DNA of 64,000 nt from Argopecten irradians (GCF_041381155.1 NC_091142.1:25460264-25524263), one strand, 5' to 3'. Shown: positions 1-15,300, counted from the first letter of the stretch. The notes: generated by a model from the letters alone, not told the origin. Program-made: numbers and translations.

Positions 1-165
1 ATGTATAAAGTTTTTGACAAACAAATATTTACTCACACAACAGACAACCAGTTTATCATTAAGTCACTAAAGAGCAGAAAAAGTACATAATTGTAACTAC
101 AGAAGAAAATCTTTGTAATTATATATGAAACAGTTTATAATGTACAATTTAGCCAGCGAATAGGA

Positions 166-310
166 TCAACTCCAAACATCACAAGAGTAACGTCCCTTAG
201 ATTGCATTTTCTTGATGTAGTCTGCAGCAGCTTGCTGTTCCATTCCCCCACATTCTACAAGGACCTTAAGTAATGTGTCGTGTACGTCTCTAGCCATGTT
301 GCGTGCATCT
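166..310 (-). CDS. Por: Por coding exon 14 (C-terminus)
   Basis: It encodes [20 protein letters not shown] followed by [18 protein letters not shown] and GRYSCDVWS, then TGA at 168-166. The penultimate Trp is the residue that stacks on FAD and gates NADPH. Acceptor GTTTACAG ends at 311. The 165 bases beyond the stop should be 3' UTR; no clear AATAAA was found there. Confidence 0.97.
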
Positions 311-3300
311 CTGTAAACAACAGAATATAAATATAAATGATAAAAAAAATGTTTGAATTTCAGATTACATGGGTGTAACTATACATAATTCAGTAGTTAT
401 TCTGTTAAACCTCATTAAGAACACTTTCTCAGGAATTTCCGATTTGATTTTGTTTGATTTACTAACCCACAAACATATACATGGCCTCCCGAGCTCACTT
501 ACCCACAAACATATATATGGCCTCCCGAGCTCACTTACCCACAAACATATACATGGCCTCCCGAGCTCACTTACCCACAAAAATATATATGGCCTCCCGA
601 GCTCACTTACCCACAAACATATATATGGCCTCCCGAGCTCACTTACCCACAAACATATATATGGCCTCCCGAGCTCACTTACCCACAAACATATATATGG
701 CCTCCCGAGCTCACTTACCCACAAACATATATATGGCCTCCCGAGCTCACTTACCCACAAACATATATATGGCCTCCCGAGCTTACTTACCCACAAACAT
801 ATATATGGCCTCCCGAGCTCACTTACCCACAAACATATATATGGCCTCCCGAGCTCACTTACCCACAAACATATATATGGCCTCCCGAGCTCACTTACCC
901 ACAAACATATATATGGCCTCCCGAGCTTACTTACCCACAAACATATATATGGCCTCCCGAGCTCACTTACCCACAAACATATATATGGCCTCCTGAGCTC
1001 ACTTACCCACAAACATATATATGGCCTCCCCAGCTTACTTACCCACAAACATATATATGGCCTCCCGAGCTCACTTACCCACAAACATATATATGGCCTC
1101 CCCAGCTCACTTACCCACAAACATATATATGGCCTCCCGAGCTCACTTACCCACAAACATATATATGGCCTCCCGAGCTCACTTACCCACAAACATATAT
1201 ATGGCCTCCCGAGCTCACTTACCCACAAACATATATATGGCCTCCCCAGCTTACTTACCCACAAACATATATATGGCCTCCCCAGCTTACTTACCCACAA
1301 ACATATATATGGCCTCCCCAGCTTACTTACACACAAACATATATATGTCTTCCCCTGCTTACTTACCCACAAACATATATATGGCCTCCCGAGCTCACTT
1401 ACCCACAAACATATATATGGCCTCCTGACTCACTTACCCACAAACATATATATGGCCTCCCCAGCTTACTTACCCACAAACATATTTATGTCTTCCCCTG
1501 CTTACTTACCCACAAACATATATATGGCCTCTCCAGCTTACTTACCCACAAACATATACATGGCCATCCCAGCTTACTTACCCACAAACATATATATGGC
1601 CTCCCCAGCTTACTTACCCACAAACATATATATGGCCTCCTGAGCTTACTTACCCACAAACATATATATGTCTTCCCCTGCTTACTTACCCACAAACATA
1701 TATATGGCCTCCCGAGCTCACTTACCCACAAACATATATATGGCCATTCCAGCTTACTTACCCACAAACATATATATGGCCTCCCCAGCTTACTTACCCA
1801 CAAACATATATATGGCCTCCTGAGCTCACTTACCCAAAACATATATATGTCTTCCCCTGCTTACTTACCCACAAACATATATATGGCCATCCCAGCTTAC
1901 TTACCCACAAACATATATATGGCCTCTCCAGCTTACTTACCCACAAACATATATATGGCCTCTCCAGCTTACTTACCCACAAACATATATATGGCCATCC
2001 CAGCTTACTTACCCACAAACATATATATGGCCATCCCAGCTTACTTACCCACAAACATATATATGGCCTCTCGAGCTCACTTACCCACAAACATATATAT
2101 GGCCTCCCGAGCTCCTTACCCACTAACATATATATGGCCTCCCGAGCTCACTTACCCACAAACATATATATGGCCTCCCGAGCTCACTTACCCACAAACA
2201 TATATATGGCCTTCCCAGCTTACTTACCCACAAACATATATATGGCCATCCCAGCTTACTTACCCACAAACATATATATGGCCTCCCCTGCTTACTAACC
2301 CACAAACATATATATGGCCTCCCCAGCTTACTTACCCACAAACATATATATTGCCTCTCCAGCTTACTTACCCACAGACATATATATGGCCTCCTGAGTT
2401 GACGATATTCCACACCTCTTCTTTGTTGTTCCCCAGAAGGTGCTGGACGTACACCTTGTTAGGCCCGTCACGTGAGAACGCTACATGCATTTTAGAGAGT
2501 GTGCCATCGTTCTGATAGTCACTTAACTCGTCTTCATACAAGAAGTCTTGTGCCTTATGACGACAGCCAAAATATAACACTGTGTCACCAACTGCTTTAC
2601 CTGCAAAACAGAGGAAATAGGGAGTAATTTTAAAGAAATACTTCAGCATTTGGATTTAATGAAACAATATTACTGTATATATAAATTTACCCATAATCTA
2701 GTTAGTAAAGGGTTTACTTCCGATGTAACTTTGCCTATTCCTAGATTTTGTCTCACTGTCTAAAGTCAGTGTTCTGTCGGCATGTTATCCATACAATCCA
2801 TCGGTATGTTTATATCATACTTAAACAGATTCATGTTTTAATAACCATAAAGAATTTGAACTCGTGTTTGATTCTACCTCTTATTATTAGCACATAATAA
2901 TGCATTCATACTTTACACAAATTGATAAACTTTAAAGTGAACAGTCGGGCAAGGATGGCTAAAGTCGGTAAAAATGGTATGAATGTATACAGTATAATTT
3001 CTTATGAAATGGAAAAATAAAATCTCTCGTCAAAATCCGTCTGCGTACGAAGAAATTAATTTAAAGTATGGACATTTTTAAAACGTCCTCCTGGTTCACT
3101 ATGTCCGTGGTTGCATTTCCATGCAGCCTCACTTTCAATGCTTTCAACGTTTCTTTACTTTTATGGTCAGAACTGGGAAACTAAGCAGAACTTGACTGTC
3201 GTATTAATATGCGAGAACTTTTGGAAGGCCAATGAACGCATTTAGACTGGTTTTCTTTGCCCGACTATTCACTTTAAAAAAATTACTTAAAATATTCAAG

Positions 3301-6300
3301 TATACATGAAAGTTTTTTTTTTAAATCATTGATTCCATCATTACATTGTTCTTACCATCTTTGCGTACAAACTGTCTTTCCTGTATAAATCCTCGGAAAG
3401 GTGCCAAACCTGTCCCAGGTCCAATCATAATCACAGGTGTGTTTGTCTTGAATGGAAGTCTGAACTGTGATTTACGCACATAGATTGGTACCAGCGCCTT
3501 TGTTCCATTGGTGGGTTGTTTAAGTGCGAGCCAGTTTGTGGCGACGCCCTCAACGTCTCGTCCTGTACGAGTTTGGTATTTGACAACTACAGCTGTGATA
3601 TGGATACTTGTAGGATGAACCTGTCCATAGATCACACCAATATGTTACAGTATGTACAATTAAATCAAGTGTTCCTCAATATTTCAGGGGTTACTATCAT
3701 TGTCATCATATCAAACCCTAGATGACAATTCTCGATATTCCAGTGGCTACTATCACGTCGTAATATTCTTCCCTGGACTATTTTATAGCAAAACTGAAGG
3801 CTCTGGGTGTAACAACACCAGAGACAGGTAGTTTTGTTCTTTGATGTACATCAAATTCAATAATGGTACACTGGATTGGAGTTGGATGTCGCTGTCATTC
3901 TATGTAATCTCAAGAGGTCTCTGCACCACCACTTTCATTGGTCAGGGTTTTTTTTTCTCCCGAAATGTCTTAGTTTTGCTATGACATAGTCCAGGGGGAT
4001 ATGATGAGAGTGACAGTAACCCCTGCAGTATCAAGGATGTAGGTAAGTATATATATATATATACAGTATTCAAGAGGCATTAAACTCAACTTGTGTTCAT
4101 TCAGTAAAACATGCAACATAGCAACAAACCTTCATTGAGACACTTTTTTCCAATTTTCTTAGTGTCATGCAGTATCCAATAATCTTATTATCACATTATT
4201 TTGAGGATATCACACATAACTTACAATCCACATCTCAACATGTAGTGATAACAGCTGATGTGGTACACTTGTTGTTACCTCAAACTGCAGATTTATTTTT
4301 ACCAATGTCACATTAGCATTAGAATATTTAAAGATGTTCCACCATCTTTAAGAACAGTTTACCTTTAGAGATTCTATAAAAAGACAAACCTACCTTTAGA
4401 GGTTCTATAAAAAGACCAGCCTATCTTAAGAGATTCTATAAAAAAACAGCCTACCTTTAAAGGCTCACTACCTTTCCGGAGCAAAACATAAAGGTTTCTT
4501 AAAAAACCATTAATAACATCAGAAAATATATACCGATGGCCTAAGATGAGGTTACAACACCAAACATATGCAAGATTTCCTGCGTAATATATGATAACAG
4601 TGGAGAGTCATTTCGCTGTTTTGCCGTCTGGCGCAGAGATAGTCCAAAATTACGCTCGTTTTTAGGACAACCATTTTAAAAACATAAATTAAAAGCCGTT
4701 TCAGAAAGGTAGTGGCCCTTTAAAGATTCTATAAAAAGACCAGCCTACCTTTGGTGATGATGAGATGGAGTAGTACCGGGCCTGTAACCTTGGTAACAGT
4801 TCCAAAAGATGGTCGATTGGTGGTTGTAGGGACGGTAAGCTCTCGAGGACTGCCAAAATGTTTCTGTGGTCTTTGATGATCCAGTCACTGTACAGGGCCT
4901 GTTACAAGATTGAGATATGTTAATCTCAAATCATCTTATCATCAATAATATCAATACTTAATAATAATGATTAGTATAATGTCACAACTTTCCAACAATG
5001 TAAATTGAGCAACCCATTTTGCAAAGATTTAATCAAAGAATTACTGTTACACAACTTGATTTTGCATTTTTTTAATATCTATTACACACCCTTTTTATCT
5101 AATTTTGCAATATAGAGTGGAAACGTCCATGGTTCTTTTAATATATGTCATTTAAACTTTTTCATGATTTCCTATTACCAATGAAATGGTCAACACGTAA
5201 AAATAAGTTAAGATTGCTGAGGTCTTGATGCAGGAACGTTTTGATACCCAACATACTAGATCAATTTTCAAATTCATAAAGAAGCCCTTACGATGATTAG
5301 TGATCACAAACTTCAACTCGTACCTTAGATTCTGGAGATGAAGTCGTCATTTTTACAAGGAACTCTTTGTCTTCTTCATTTCCGTACTCTGCCAATTCAC
5401 GTAGGATATGAGTTCTTGGCATGCTAGTGATATCAACGTAGTGAGACAGAGCGATTCTGTAGGTGGTAGGACAGGGGAAGGGGTGTTTTTTACTGGCCTC
5501 CTCTGTAACAAAGATAGCAGTTAACATAGAAAGCAGTAATATAATAAGTACTACAAAATATTATATATAGTAAAACAACTTATTTTCATGGTAACTAAAA
5601 TTTTGCAGTTCCATGTTCAGCACCATTTTCACGACAATTCAAATTTGCGATTTATATTTATATAAACAACATTTTCATAGCTATCATTTTTTGCGATTTC
5701 TAAACAGTCATGAAATACACAAAATCTTATTGGTATATGCATGACATAGGTATGCAATGTCCGAGCACTGAATGTTCTTGGAAGGGTGACCATACCATTG
5801 ATTCGGCCCAAAAGACATCACAATGGCAATCAATCAATTTTAATTAAAGGATTTGTGCAGCCAAAATTTTTATTTGATAATACGTCAGGATATTGCTTTG
5901 GATGAATGAAAAATTAAGTCCCACCCAACCAATCGCCTAGGTTTTAGCGCTATCGGTTGGTTTTGGTCGTGATTTACAGGTAGTGTCGACTACGGTTCAG
6001 AGATAATGAGCTAGGCGGTCACATGGTCTTGTGATGTCACTGTAGTCCGCGGCTACACAAGGTAAGCCTAGTACTATACATCTATACAGCACATATACGT
6101 ATACGTTAGATCTACAATTTGAGTTTTTTCGAGTAAATGGTTATTCTAGCTTTATGATGTAGATATTTTCAGTTTCAAAATATTCCATTTACACCATTTC
6201 AAACATTCAAACAAGCATATATCTAACTTTAAATTAGATAATCAGTCCAATTTGATAGCGATATCAAAATGATGTTCGGATCAGTCTGGACTGAGATTTA

Positions 6301-9300
6301 GATAGCATATTATGTAAATTTCTGTGTAATAAAAAGACAAGTATAATGTAACACTATATTTTTACGAGTAAAATCCCCAAATTTAGTATGAATATATCTA
6401 GAATCCATGTTTTTATTTCAAACTTCTGCCATAACGATGCAAACACTGCAGTTTTTTCAGTAAAAATAAGATGTGGACGGTTATCAGTTATGTGATATTG
6501 GAGTAACAGTACCGAACTTATACCGAAAATAATATGTATATCTATATTGTTGTCTTTGAAACTTTATATCTTGTACCTTTTCAAAAATAAACTTAGTGAT
6601 ATTTAAATAAGTATATTTAGTGTGGTAATGCTGTAACCCTTCTTGTATGACTAGATTCGAAACTGTGAATATATACATGCCTAGAATTTTTACTAATACC
6701 TTAGAAATTACGGGAGATTGCTATATGCCACGATTCCTTAATTACAGTACTAGACTGGAATAATTTTTAAGGTTAAATCTTTAGTTGAAATAGTTCTTAG
6801 AACCATTTTTGTTTCTAAATAAGTCAACTTCCATTATTGTTTTACCTGTGTACCACATATATATATATGTAATATATATTCCTAGGTATGATCAGGGATA
6901 TTTTATTTCCATTTGCTTTTACATCTTCATTTTCAAAATGGAGGTGACATTAAAAAAAATCTAAAGCATAGATGTACGGGGTTTCCATAATTCAAATCAC
7001 AATCCAATTAACGGTGTCCTAACCTGATTGACAGTAAGACAATAGCAAATACCCGATATAGTCCACCGAATAGCAAATTGCACACGGCCAGGTAATTACA
7101 GGTGAGTTCGATGAATGGCGTTGTGTACAGGTAAACAACATCCTGGTCTAGGTATTACATAACCATCAAACCAAAGGCATGGCTAGTTATATATCTATAT
7201 CGGAGTATCTACTCGTAAATCGATTAAAAATTGAAAGCGACCGCACGGTCTGAAAAAAAATAGTTTGTATTGCTTAATATATCAATACTTAGATCTTTTA
7301 TAATATCAAAAATAAATTCTTTCTACCACATGTTGAAACGTTTTACGGTATTGTAAAAATGTATTCGGTTAGCAACACACAACACAATGTTTGTAATGAT
7401 CAATTATCGATGTGTACGTACGTCAATACTTTAATCAAGGATTTCTTAAATTGTTACGTAAAATTTCATTTTACAGTAACAAACTTTGTAATTTACAGTG
7501 TATCAAAGATACAGACTACAGGAAAATATTATCTAATTAAAGCTTATTCGTTGCTGAACTCATCAACAAAAAATCCGAAACTTTTATTTATTAGTAGATT
7601 TTCTTTCATAATTACACGAAAATACCTGCTATTATAGCATAAATTAGAGTATTTGAAGCATCAAATTTCACTCTTTTAGTTAATTACATTCGAGCCAAAG
7701 TTATTGTACGATTAACATCATTCAAAAGTAATCATAAAAAATCATTGATCGACTTTCCCTGTGACCGTCGTAGTAAGTGATAGCACATCAGTTATAGTAC
7801 AGCTATATAAGCCACGGATTATTATGACGTCACACGGTTTAGAGCTAGAAAATATGCATAATCGGGCGGTCAGAATTTTGGACCTCGATATCGACGGCTT
7901 ATAGGTTATTCCGGTCGCGCGCGGTACAGAGAGGTTTCTACACTCGCTAATAAAGCCATTTCCAGCATAAACTGAAATTATCATTTTTGACTGCACAAAT
8001 CCTTTAATGCATCATGTTTAGTAATAAAGTTGATTTGCATGAAGAGCATAAATTACCATAAGAACAGAAATTTATATATAACAAACCTGGAAATAATAAC
8101 ATTACAAGCTTACCATCAACATTAGTCAAAGTAAAAACTTGGTCTAGATCCACGTTCAGACGTTTTCCAATTCCGTTCACAATGTCTTGATTATTAACTG
8201 GATAAACAGCCACATGATCACCAGCTTCGTACCTAAATAATGGAAGGGAAAATTCAAACAGGAAAATATATAAAACATTTGAAATTTGATTTTCAGGTCT
8301 TATTTAAAATTCAGATTAGGCATCGAAAACACATTTTTATATAAAGCAAAAGACCTTTTTACATGTCAAGTTTGGATACATTTATATGTATGCAGATCTC
8401 TGTTAAAATAATTTCTAGACTTTACTAATTAAATGTATGAAATGGTTAATTTCATATTTAAGACATCAAAAATTCACTGCTGAGAAAATGTCATCACCAA
8501 AATTTCAATTTTTCTGAATTTTGAACCTAAAAGGTTTTTGTTGATTATGTACCTGATTTTTGAGCCAGTGATATCAAATTCTATGTGCATACAGGAGCGA
8601 TCTCCACCCTTGTGTAATTCACGGTTGACAACAACTGGAGCCAGATAGGGGTTCTTAGCATCATATGGCCTGGAGAATAAAAACAGCATACAATATGATA
8701 CAAAGTATCAAGTAAGAGTTAAGTATAAATACAAGTGACAAGGGGAGGCGAATCTGTTCTGCAGTTAAACTTTTTCTTCCTTTGACAAAATCAGTTACAT
8801 CATAGTGAAAACTGTTTAAGAACTTGAAAATGTTTGTTTTTTAACCAATCATTGATGATTAAACATCAAGTACTTTTGTAAATGAGATAAATTTCTGGGC
8901 ATTAAAGCACTTTTAAAGACGTGATTTTGCCTTTTTCATCCAGAAGGAAATATTCATAAACATATTAAACTGCAACAATTAGTAAGAACTTACGGTTTTT
9001 GGTTTCGGAATGACCCAAGCCGTGCGATTTCTCCAGAGTATGTTTTTTCCTTAGGTAAATCATCATGTGTTGTAAGATTGTACTGGCGAATACTGAAAAT
9101 AGATATAGGTCATAAATTTGTGCTCCATCTTTGCCTTAAAAAGTGCACTTTATCAGTAGTAAGTTGTAATAAGTTGTAATAATCCAATTTTAAAGTAGTA
9201 GATTGGAATTGTTCATCATTTCTGATACTTATATTATAATAATTACATCCATCATCTTATTCATTTGACTCATTACCAAAAATATTTATTTTTTTTTTTT

Positions 9301-12300
9301 AAATTTTTTTAAATTTATTTTAAATTTATTTTAGTACTCACACACAGTATTTTGCTATCAAAACTGATATTATACGTGACAATTTCAAAACTGAATTTCG
9401 ATAGATGTAATACAATAGTATTTCTTAAAAGGTATGTTTATTAGACCCAACATAACTTACAGATATATAGTAGCAGGACAGAGTATCCAGCATTCACACA
9501 AAGAAAATCCATGATTAGAAACTTACTTCTCAAATTGATACGGAAAGGGACATTCATGTGCATTTATCTCCCCTTATGCATTTCACAGGAATGACATTTT
9601 TGCAATTTTGCAAGATGTTGCTTTGATTTAAGAAAATTTGATCGCACAATTTATTGAGAAATGGTTAGGTTGAGTATACCCTTAAAGTCAGATTGCAAAA
9701 AAATTTAAACCTCTAAAATTTTCTTTTTTCATTTTTAGTAAAAAACAGCAAAAAATTTGATATTCTCATTTTTAGTTAAAATCTTGAAAAATTTTAATTG
9801 CGTAACTGATACCATGTAATGTTGGAGTGCACCAATGATAAATCAAATATTACATCGTTATATATAATTATTTGATACCTATACTAGGACCCTACCTGTC
9901 TTTGTGAAGGAACAGTAGTCGTGATTTGGAAAAAAATCAATTTTTTGCATCTCATGAAACACATTATTTTCACATAAACAAAACAACACCATCCTGAAGT
10001 ATTCGTCTGCAGCTCCGGACATTCGGAAATCTGGACGCATAGTAGAATATGCACACAATCATGACTACTGTTCAGTCACGACTACTGGTTGGGTCCCAGT
10101 ATGGTATACATACTTAAATTGATCCCCAGTAGCCTCTACTCCAAAATGTTCACATACAGCTGGCCAGAATTTCTCTTTCCATGTTACAAAATCCTCTTCA
10201 ATACTGAAATTAAATCATTTTAATAATCTCAAAGTTCATGATTGAAGTTGCCATATATGGTAATACTTTACTTTAAAATCATCCAGATTAAAACACAAAT
10301 ATGATCTTTGACCTACAACATTCTAAGGATATATTATGGGTTACATGTATAATTATCAAGAATACTTTTCATGCAAAATCTGTCTTGAGGGTTGCAGTAA
10401 TGATATTTCTAATGATGATGTGATCTTTAGCTTATTCTACACTGCCTAAATACAGAGATCGGAGTTAACCGGCTATAAGACGACAGAACAGCAGAATAAT
10501 TAGAATTAGTACCCATGTTGAAAGCAACTGATGCTCATATCAAATTAGAAACTTAACTGTGGAAGACTCATACCCCCGCTGAATAAATTTTGTCATTACT
10601 CCATTAATATGAGACATTATAAAGTTTACCTTACTCCTTTTTATATAGGGTTCTGTGTACCAAATTTTATCAATATCTGTCAAGTAGTTTAGGAGGAATT
10701 CGCCAGACAATGTTAAATCTACAGACAGAGAGACGGACAACCTGAATCCAGTATAACCCATAACCAACTCCCCCACTTAAACTGTGATTTTTAGTGGTTA
10801 TTGTTTTTTATACTGTGATTTTGGTATTTTACACTGTGATTTTTTTTTTTTTTTATACTGTAATTATTAGTGGTTTTGCCTTTTTATACAGAACAACTTA
10901 CTTTCCATCATCATCACCACATCCAAGTTCAAATATTCTTTCTCCTCCTAGATCTTCAAGCTTTTTGTCCATAAATATACCCATAGCATTAAAGTGCTCA
11001 TAGGTCTTGTTTCCTAGACCAAAAACCTATGAAATATAAATGTACATTAAAAGTTATGAAACAAGAAATGATGTACATGTACAGCGTGTTGTGTGTTGAT
11101 ATTACAAATTATACATTTACATAAAATTTTACACAATCATAACCTAATCAAATTAACTTATTATATTTTGATAAAGAAAATAAGATTTTTTATGAATGTT
11201 TGAGAGAAAATGAAACCTATAAAGAATTTAAGCATAATACCGTATCTTACCTAATAGGTGCATAGGGCGATACAAAAAAGGTGTTAAAGGGCTAATAATC
11301 CATATATAGAAACAGATTTGGGATAATCTTTCAGATAAAATAGGAAAAGATTGGGGCTGATCTTCCACATAAAATAGGACCAGATTTGGGCTAATCTTGC
11401 TCACAAAATAAGACCAGATTTGGACTAATCTTGCTCACAAAATAGGACCAGATTTGGGTTAATCTTGCTCACAAAATAGGACCAGATTTGGGCTAATCTT
11501 TCACATAAAATAGGACCAGATTTGGGCTAATCTTCCACATAAAATAGGACCAGATTTGGGCTAATCTTCCACATAAAATAGGACCAGATTTAGGCTAATC
11601 TTCCACACAAAATAGGACCAGATTTGGGCTAATCTTCCACACACAAATAGGACCAGATTTGGGCTAATCTTCCACATAAAATAGGACCAGATTTGGGCTA
11701 ATCTTCCACACAAAATAGGACCAGATTTGGGCTAATCTTCCACACAAAAAAGGACCAGATTTGGGCTAATCTTCCACATAAAATAGGACCAGATTTGGGC
11801 TAATCTTCCACATAAAATAGGACCAGATTTGGGCTAATCTTCCACATAAAATAGGACCAGATTTGGGCTAATCTTCCACACAAAATAGGACCAGATTTGG
11901 GCTAATCCTCCACATAAAATAGGACCAGATTTGGGCTAATCTTCCACACAAAATAGGACCAGATTTGGGCTAATCTTCCACACAAAATAGGACCAGATTT
12001 GGGCTAATCTTCCACATAAAATAGGACCAGATTTGGGCTAATCTTTCACATAAAATAGGACCAGATTTGGGCTAATCTTCCACACAAAATAGGACCAGAT
12101 TTGGGCTAATCTTCCACACAAAATAGGACCAGATTTGGGCTAATCTTCCACATAAAATAGGACCAGATTTGGGCTAATCTTCCACACAAAATAGGACCAG
12201 ATTTGGGCTAATCTTCCACATAAAATAGGACCAGATTTGGGCTAATCTTTCACAAACTTATTGCACAGATTAAGCCCATCAACCAATTTACATGAGAAAT

Positions 12301-15300
12301 CAAATAGAGAAACCTACACGATTTTCGTAGTGTCTGTCTGTATTTAAGTCAGTGTTTAGTGAAAGTAAGGTCCCAAAATACAAAGGAAAGGGGCACCTAG
12401 GGGCGCTTACACGGACAGGGACCCTTATCAAGTCGAAACATGTACTATTCATTTCTCACTAATACAATGTACATGTAACAAAACCGTCGAATGAAAAGTG
12501 AAAAGTTGTCACTATCTAGCCCTTAGTATACTGGTACAGGTAAATCCCCATAGGCGCCTCATGATCAGTCCCATGTTGTGAAAACATTGCTGCCAGTTTG
12601 CCCAAGTTAATTTTACAAAGAAAGGTATAGTAACATTACCTAGACAGTTCCAGTTTCAGAGTAGACAGGTTCTGGATTATGCAGGTTTTGGGTACTATAG
12701 TTTATTAAGAAATTTGCCGGGACCAAACAAATTAATCGGTATAGAGAAGTTTCCAGTTTATACAGGGTTCGGTTTAGACAAGTTATACTGTGTAGTTATA
12801 TCGAATATGTTCAAATTAAATCAAAACTTTTGAAACTATTGTATCATCGATAGGAAATATGTGAATAATGAAGAAAAGTAAAAGAGAATTTTTTAATCTA
12901 AATTAGAAATGATTAACAGTGTCACTTACAGCAAATTTCACCCCATTAAGTTCAGTATCGGCATCTTGAAGCCAATCGTAGAACTCCTGTGCATTGTCCG
13001 TCGGGTCGCCTTCTCCATACGTGGCCATACAGAATATAGCCAGGGCATTGTCTATCTCTTTTAACTTCACAAGGTCCTCCTGTAGCAATAAATCCACTAC
13101 AAATTACTACACATATCTATTTCATTATATTAAAAGAGGATTTTACATGCATATTGAGAAGTTATGTAATATGCAATTTATCAAACAAGTTCAATAACAT
13201 GATAGGCAAATGGCATATCAAATTAACAAACAAGTTTGAAAAGTTTCCTGTAGCCACAAGTCTAATATTCTATTTATGAATTATGAGTGTGTTTTAGGAT
13301 ACTGCAGTATGTATGTGATGTGATGTGATGTAATAGTGGAACTCTGCCCATTTTATAGTCTTATCTCACTGAAGCATACTGCCCCAGACAAGCTCACCAT
13401 TTTATAGTGAGCTATCTAATTGAAGCATATTGCCCCAGACAAGACATACTGCCCCAGACAAGCTCACCATTTTATAGTGAGCTATCTAATTGAAGCATAT
13501 TGCCCCAGACAAACTGCCCCAGACAAGCTCACCATTTTATAGTGAGCTATCTAATTGAAGCATATTGCCCCAGACAAACTGCCCCAGACAAGCTCATCAT
13601 TTTATAGTGAGCTATCTAATTGAAGCATACTGCCCCAGACAAACTGCCCCAGACAAGCTCATCATTTTATAGTGAACTATCTGATTAAAGCATACTGCCC
13701 CAGACAAACTGTCCCAGACAAGCTCATCATTTTTAGTGAGCTATTTAATTGAAGCATACTGACCCATACAAGCTCATCATTTTATAGTGATCTATCTAAT
13801 TGAAGCACACTGCCCCAGACAAACTGCCCCAGACAAGCTCATCATTTTATAGTGATCTATCTAATTGAAGCACACTGCCCCAGACAAACTGCCCCAGACA
13901 AGCTCATCATTTCATAGTGATCTATCTAATTGAAGCATACTGCCCAGACACTGCCCCAGACAAGTCATTTTATAGTGATCTATCTAATTGAAGCACACTG
14001 CCCCAGACAAACTGCCCCAGACAAGCTCATCATCTTTTAGTGCTATCACACTGAAGCATACTATTTAAGACAAACTCACCATTTCACACTCCTCAGGGTC
14101 TGCCACCATTCCCTTCATTCCATAACATGTAGCATCCTTAGCCAGACGTCCAGCAAATTCTTCTGCTGTTCCAGTCTGAGATCCATAAAATACAATCACA
14201 TTCCTACCCTGGGAAAACAAAACAGTAAAGGATCAATTTGATAGTATATAATTAACTACTGTTGCCCATTGATAAGTTCTATAATTTGCAGATGATGTCC
14301 AATTATCTTCAATTCTTGGAAAGGTATGTAATTACATAAATTTTAGCTTCAACACTATTCCATAGTATACTTTCATTTTCAAGAACAGAAACAAAAAGAT
14401 TTTATTTAATGCCACATGCCATTTCAGATGTCAAAATCAAAGCTATATTTTCCCTTGTGATAGGGAACTTACAGAAGCTTTCATTTTCTCTATAAATCCT
14501 GCATTGCTGGTCTTGTCCTGCATAGGCCTGAAATAGGAGTTGTTTTTGATTAAACAAACTCTCACATTTCTACATATAATCTGAAAATGATACTAAAAAC
14601 AGGGCAAGAAATATCCCAGGTCCGATGGGCCGAGACCAGTAAAATATGCTCCCGGGCAAGTGAAAATTGGTGTAAACTTGTCCAGTTGTAATGTTAATTA
14701 CCCTATTTTGGATTAAATTAGACTGAAATATTAAATTCGGGCAAGTGGTTTTCAAAATAAGTTTCTTGCCCTGCTAAAAAAAATGTTTCTATTTATTATA
14801 CAGTATATAAATAAGGTACTGTAAATGAAGCTTATTTTCGCTTGAGATATTATATTTTGTGGACAATAAGAAATTGCGAAAATCAATTGTCATTAAACTG
14901 TTCAAAACATGTACATGAATCAAGAAAAATAAATCACCAATGAATTGTTCAAACAAAGGAATCAAGAAAAGAAATTGACGTTAAACTGTTTAAAACATAG
15001 GTAAAGTAGAACTCCAGAAGTCAAGATTGCGAAATTAAAATCTCTGGAAAAACTTATGCCTCCTTCATTTAGGTAAAAAAAATGTGCAATTAAGTCAGAG
15101 GGAAAATGTGTCGATTAACTGTATGTAGAATGACTGGAATGATCCCTGGCAATTTTATCTAAAGGTATTGATCTATTTCCTCTATGGTTTGTATAGACTT
15201 TTATTTTTACATGTCTTATACAGTAAAACATAACTTTATACAAACCTCTGGAGACCAAACTTCGTTAAAGCATAGTTTATCATACACATGTGTACCGGTA

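Noticed and set aside
472-2392. CRISPR-like regular array
   Set aside because: There are no unique spacers, the units are head-to-tail, and the array lies in an intron of an animal gene.
365-2649. Long ORFs on both strands (up to 424 codons) with 12-residue repeats such as [12 protein letters not shown] and [12 protein letters not shown]
   Set aside because: They are translations of the 36-bp minisatellite, whose period is a multiple of three. Only the stretch 2372-2600 on the minus strand is coding (Por exon 13).
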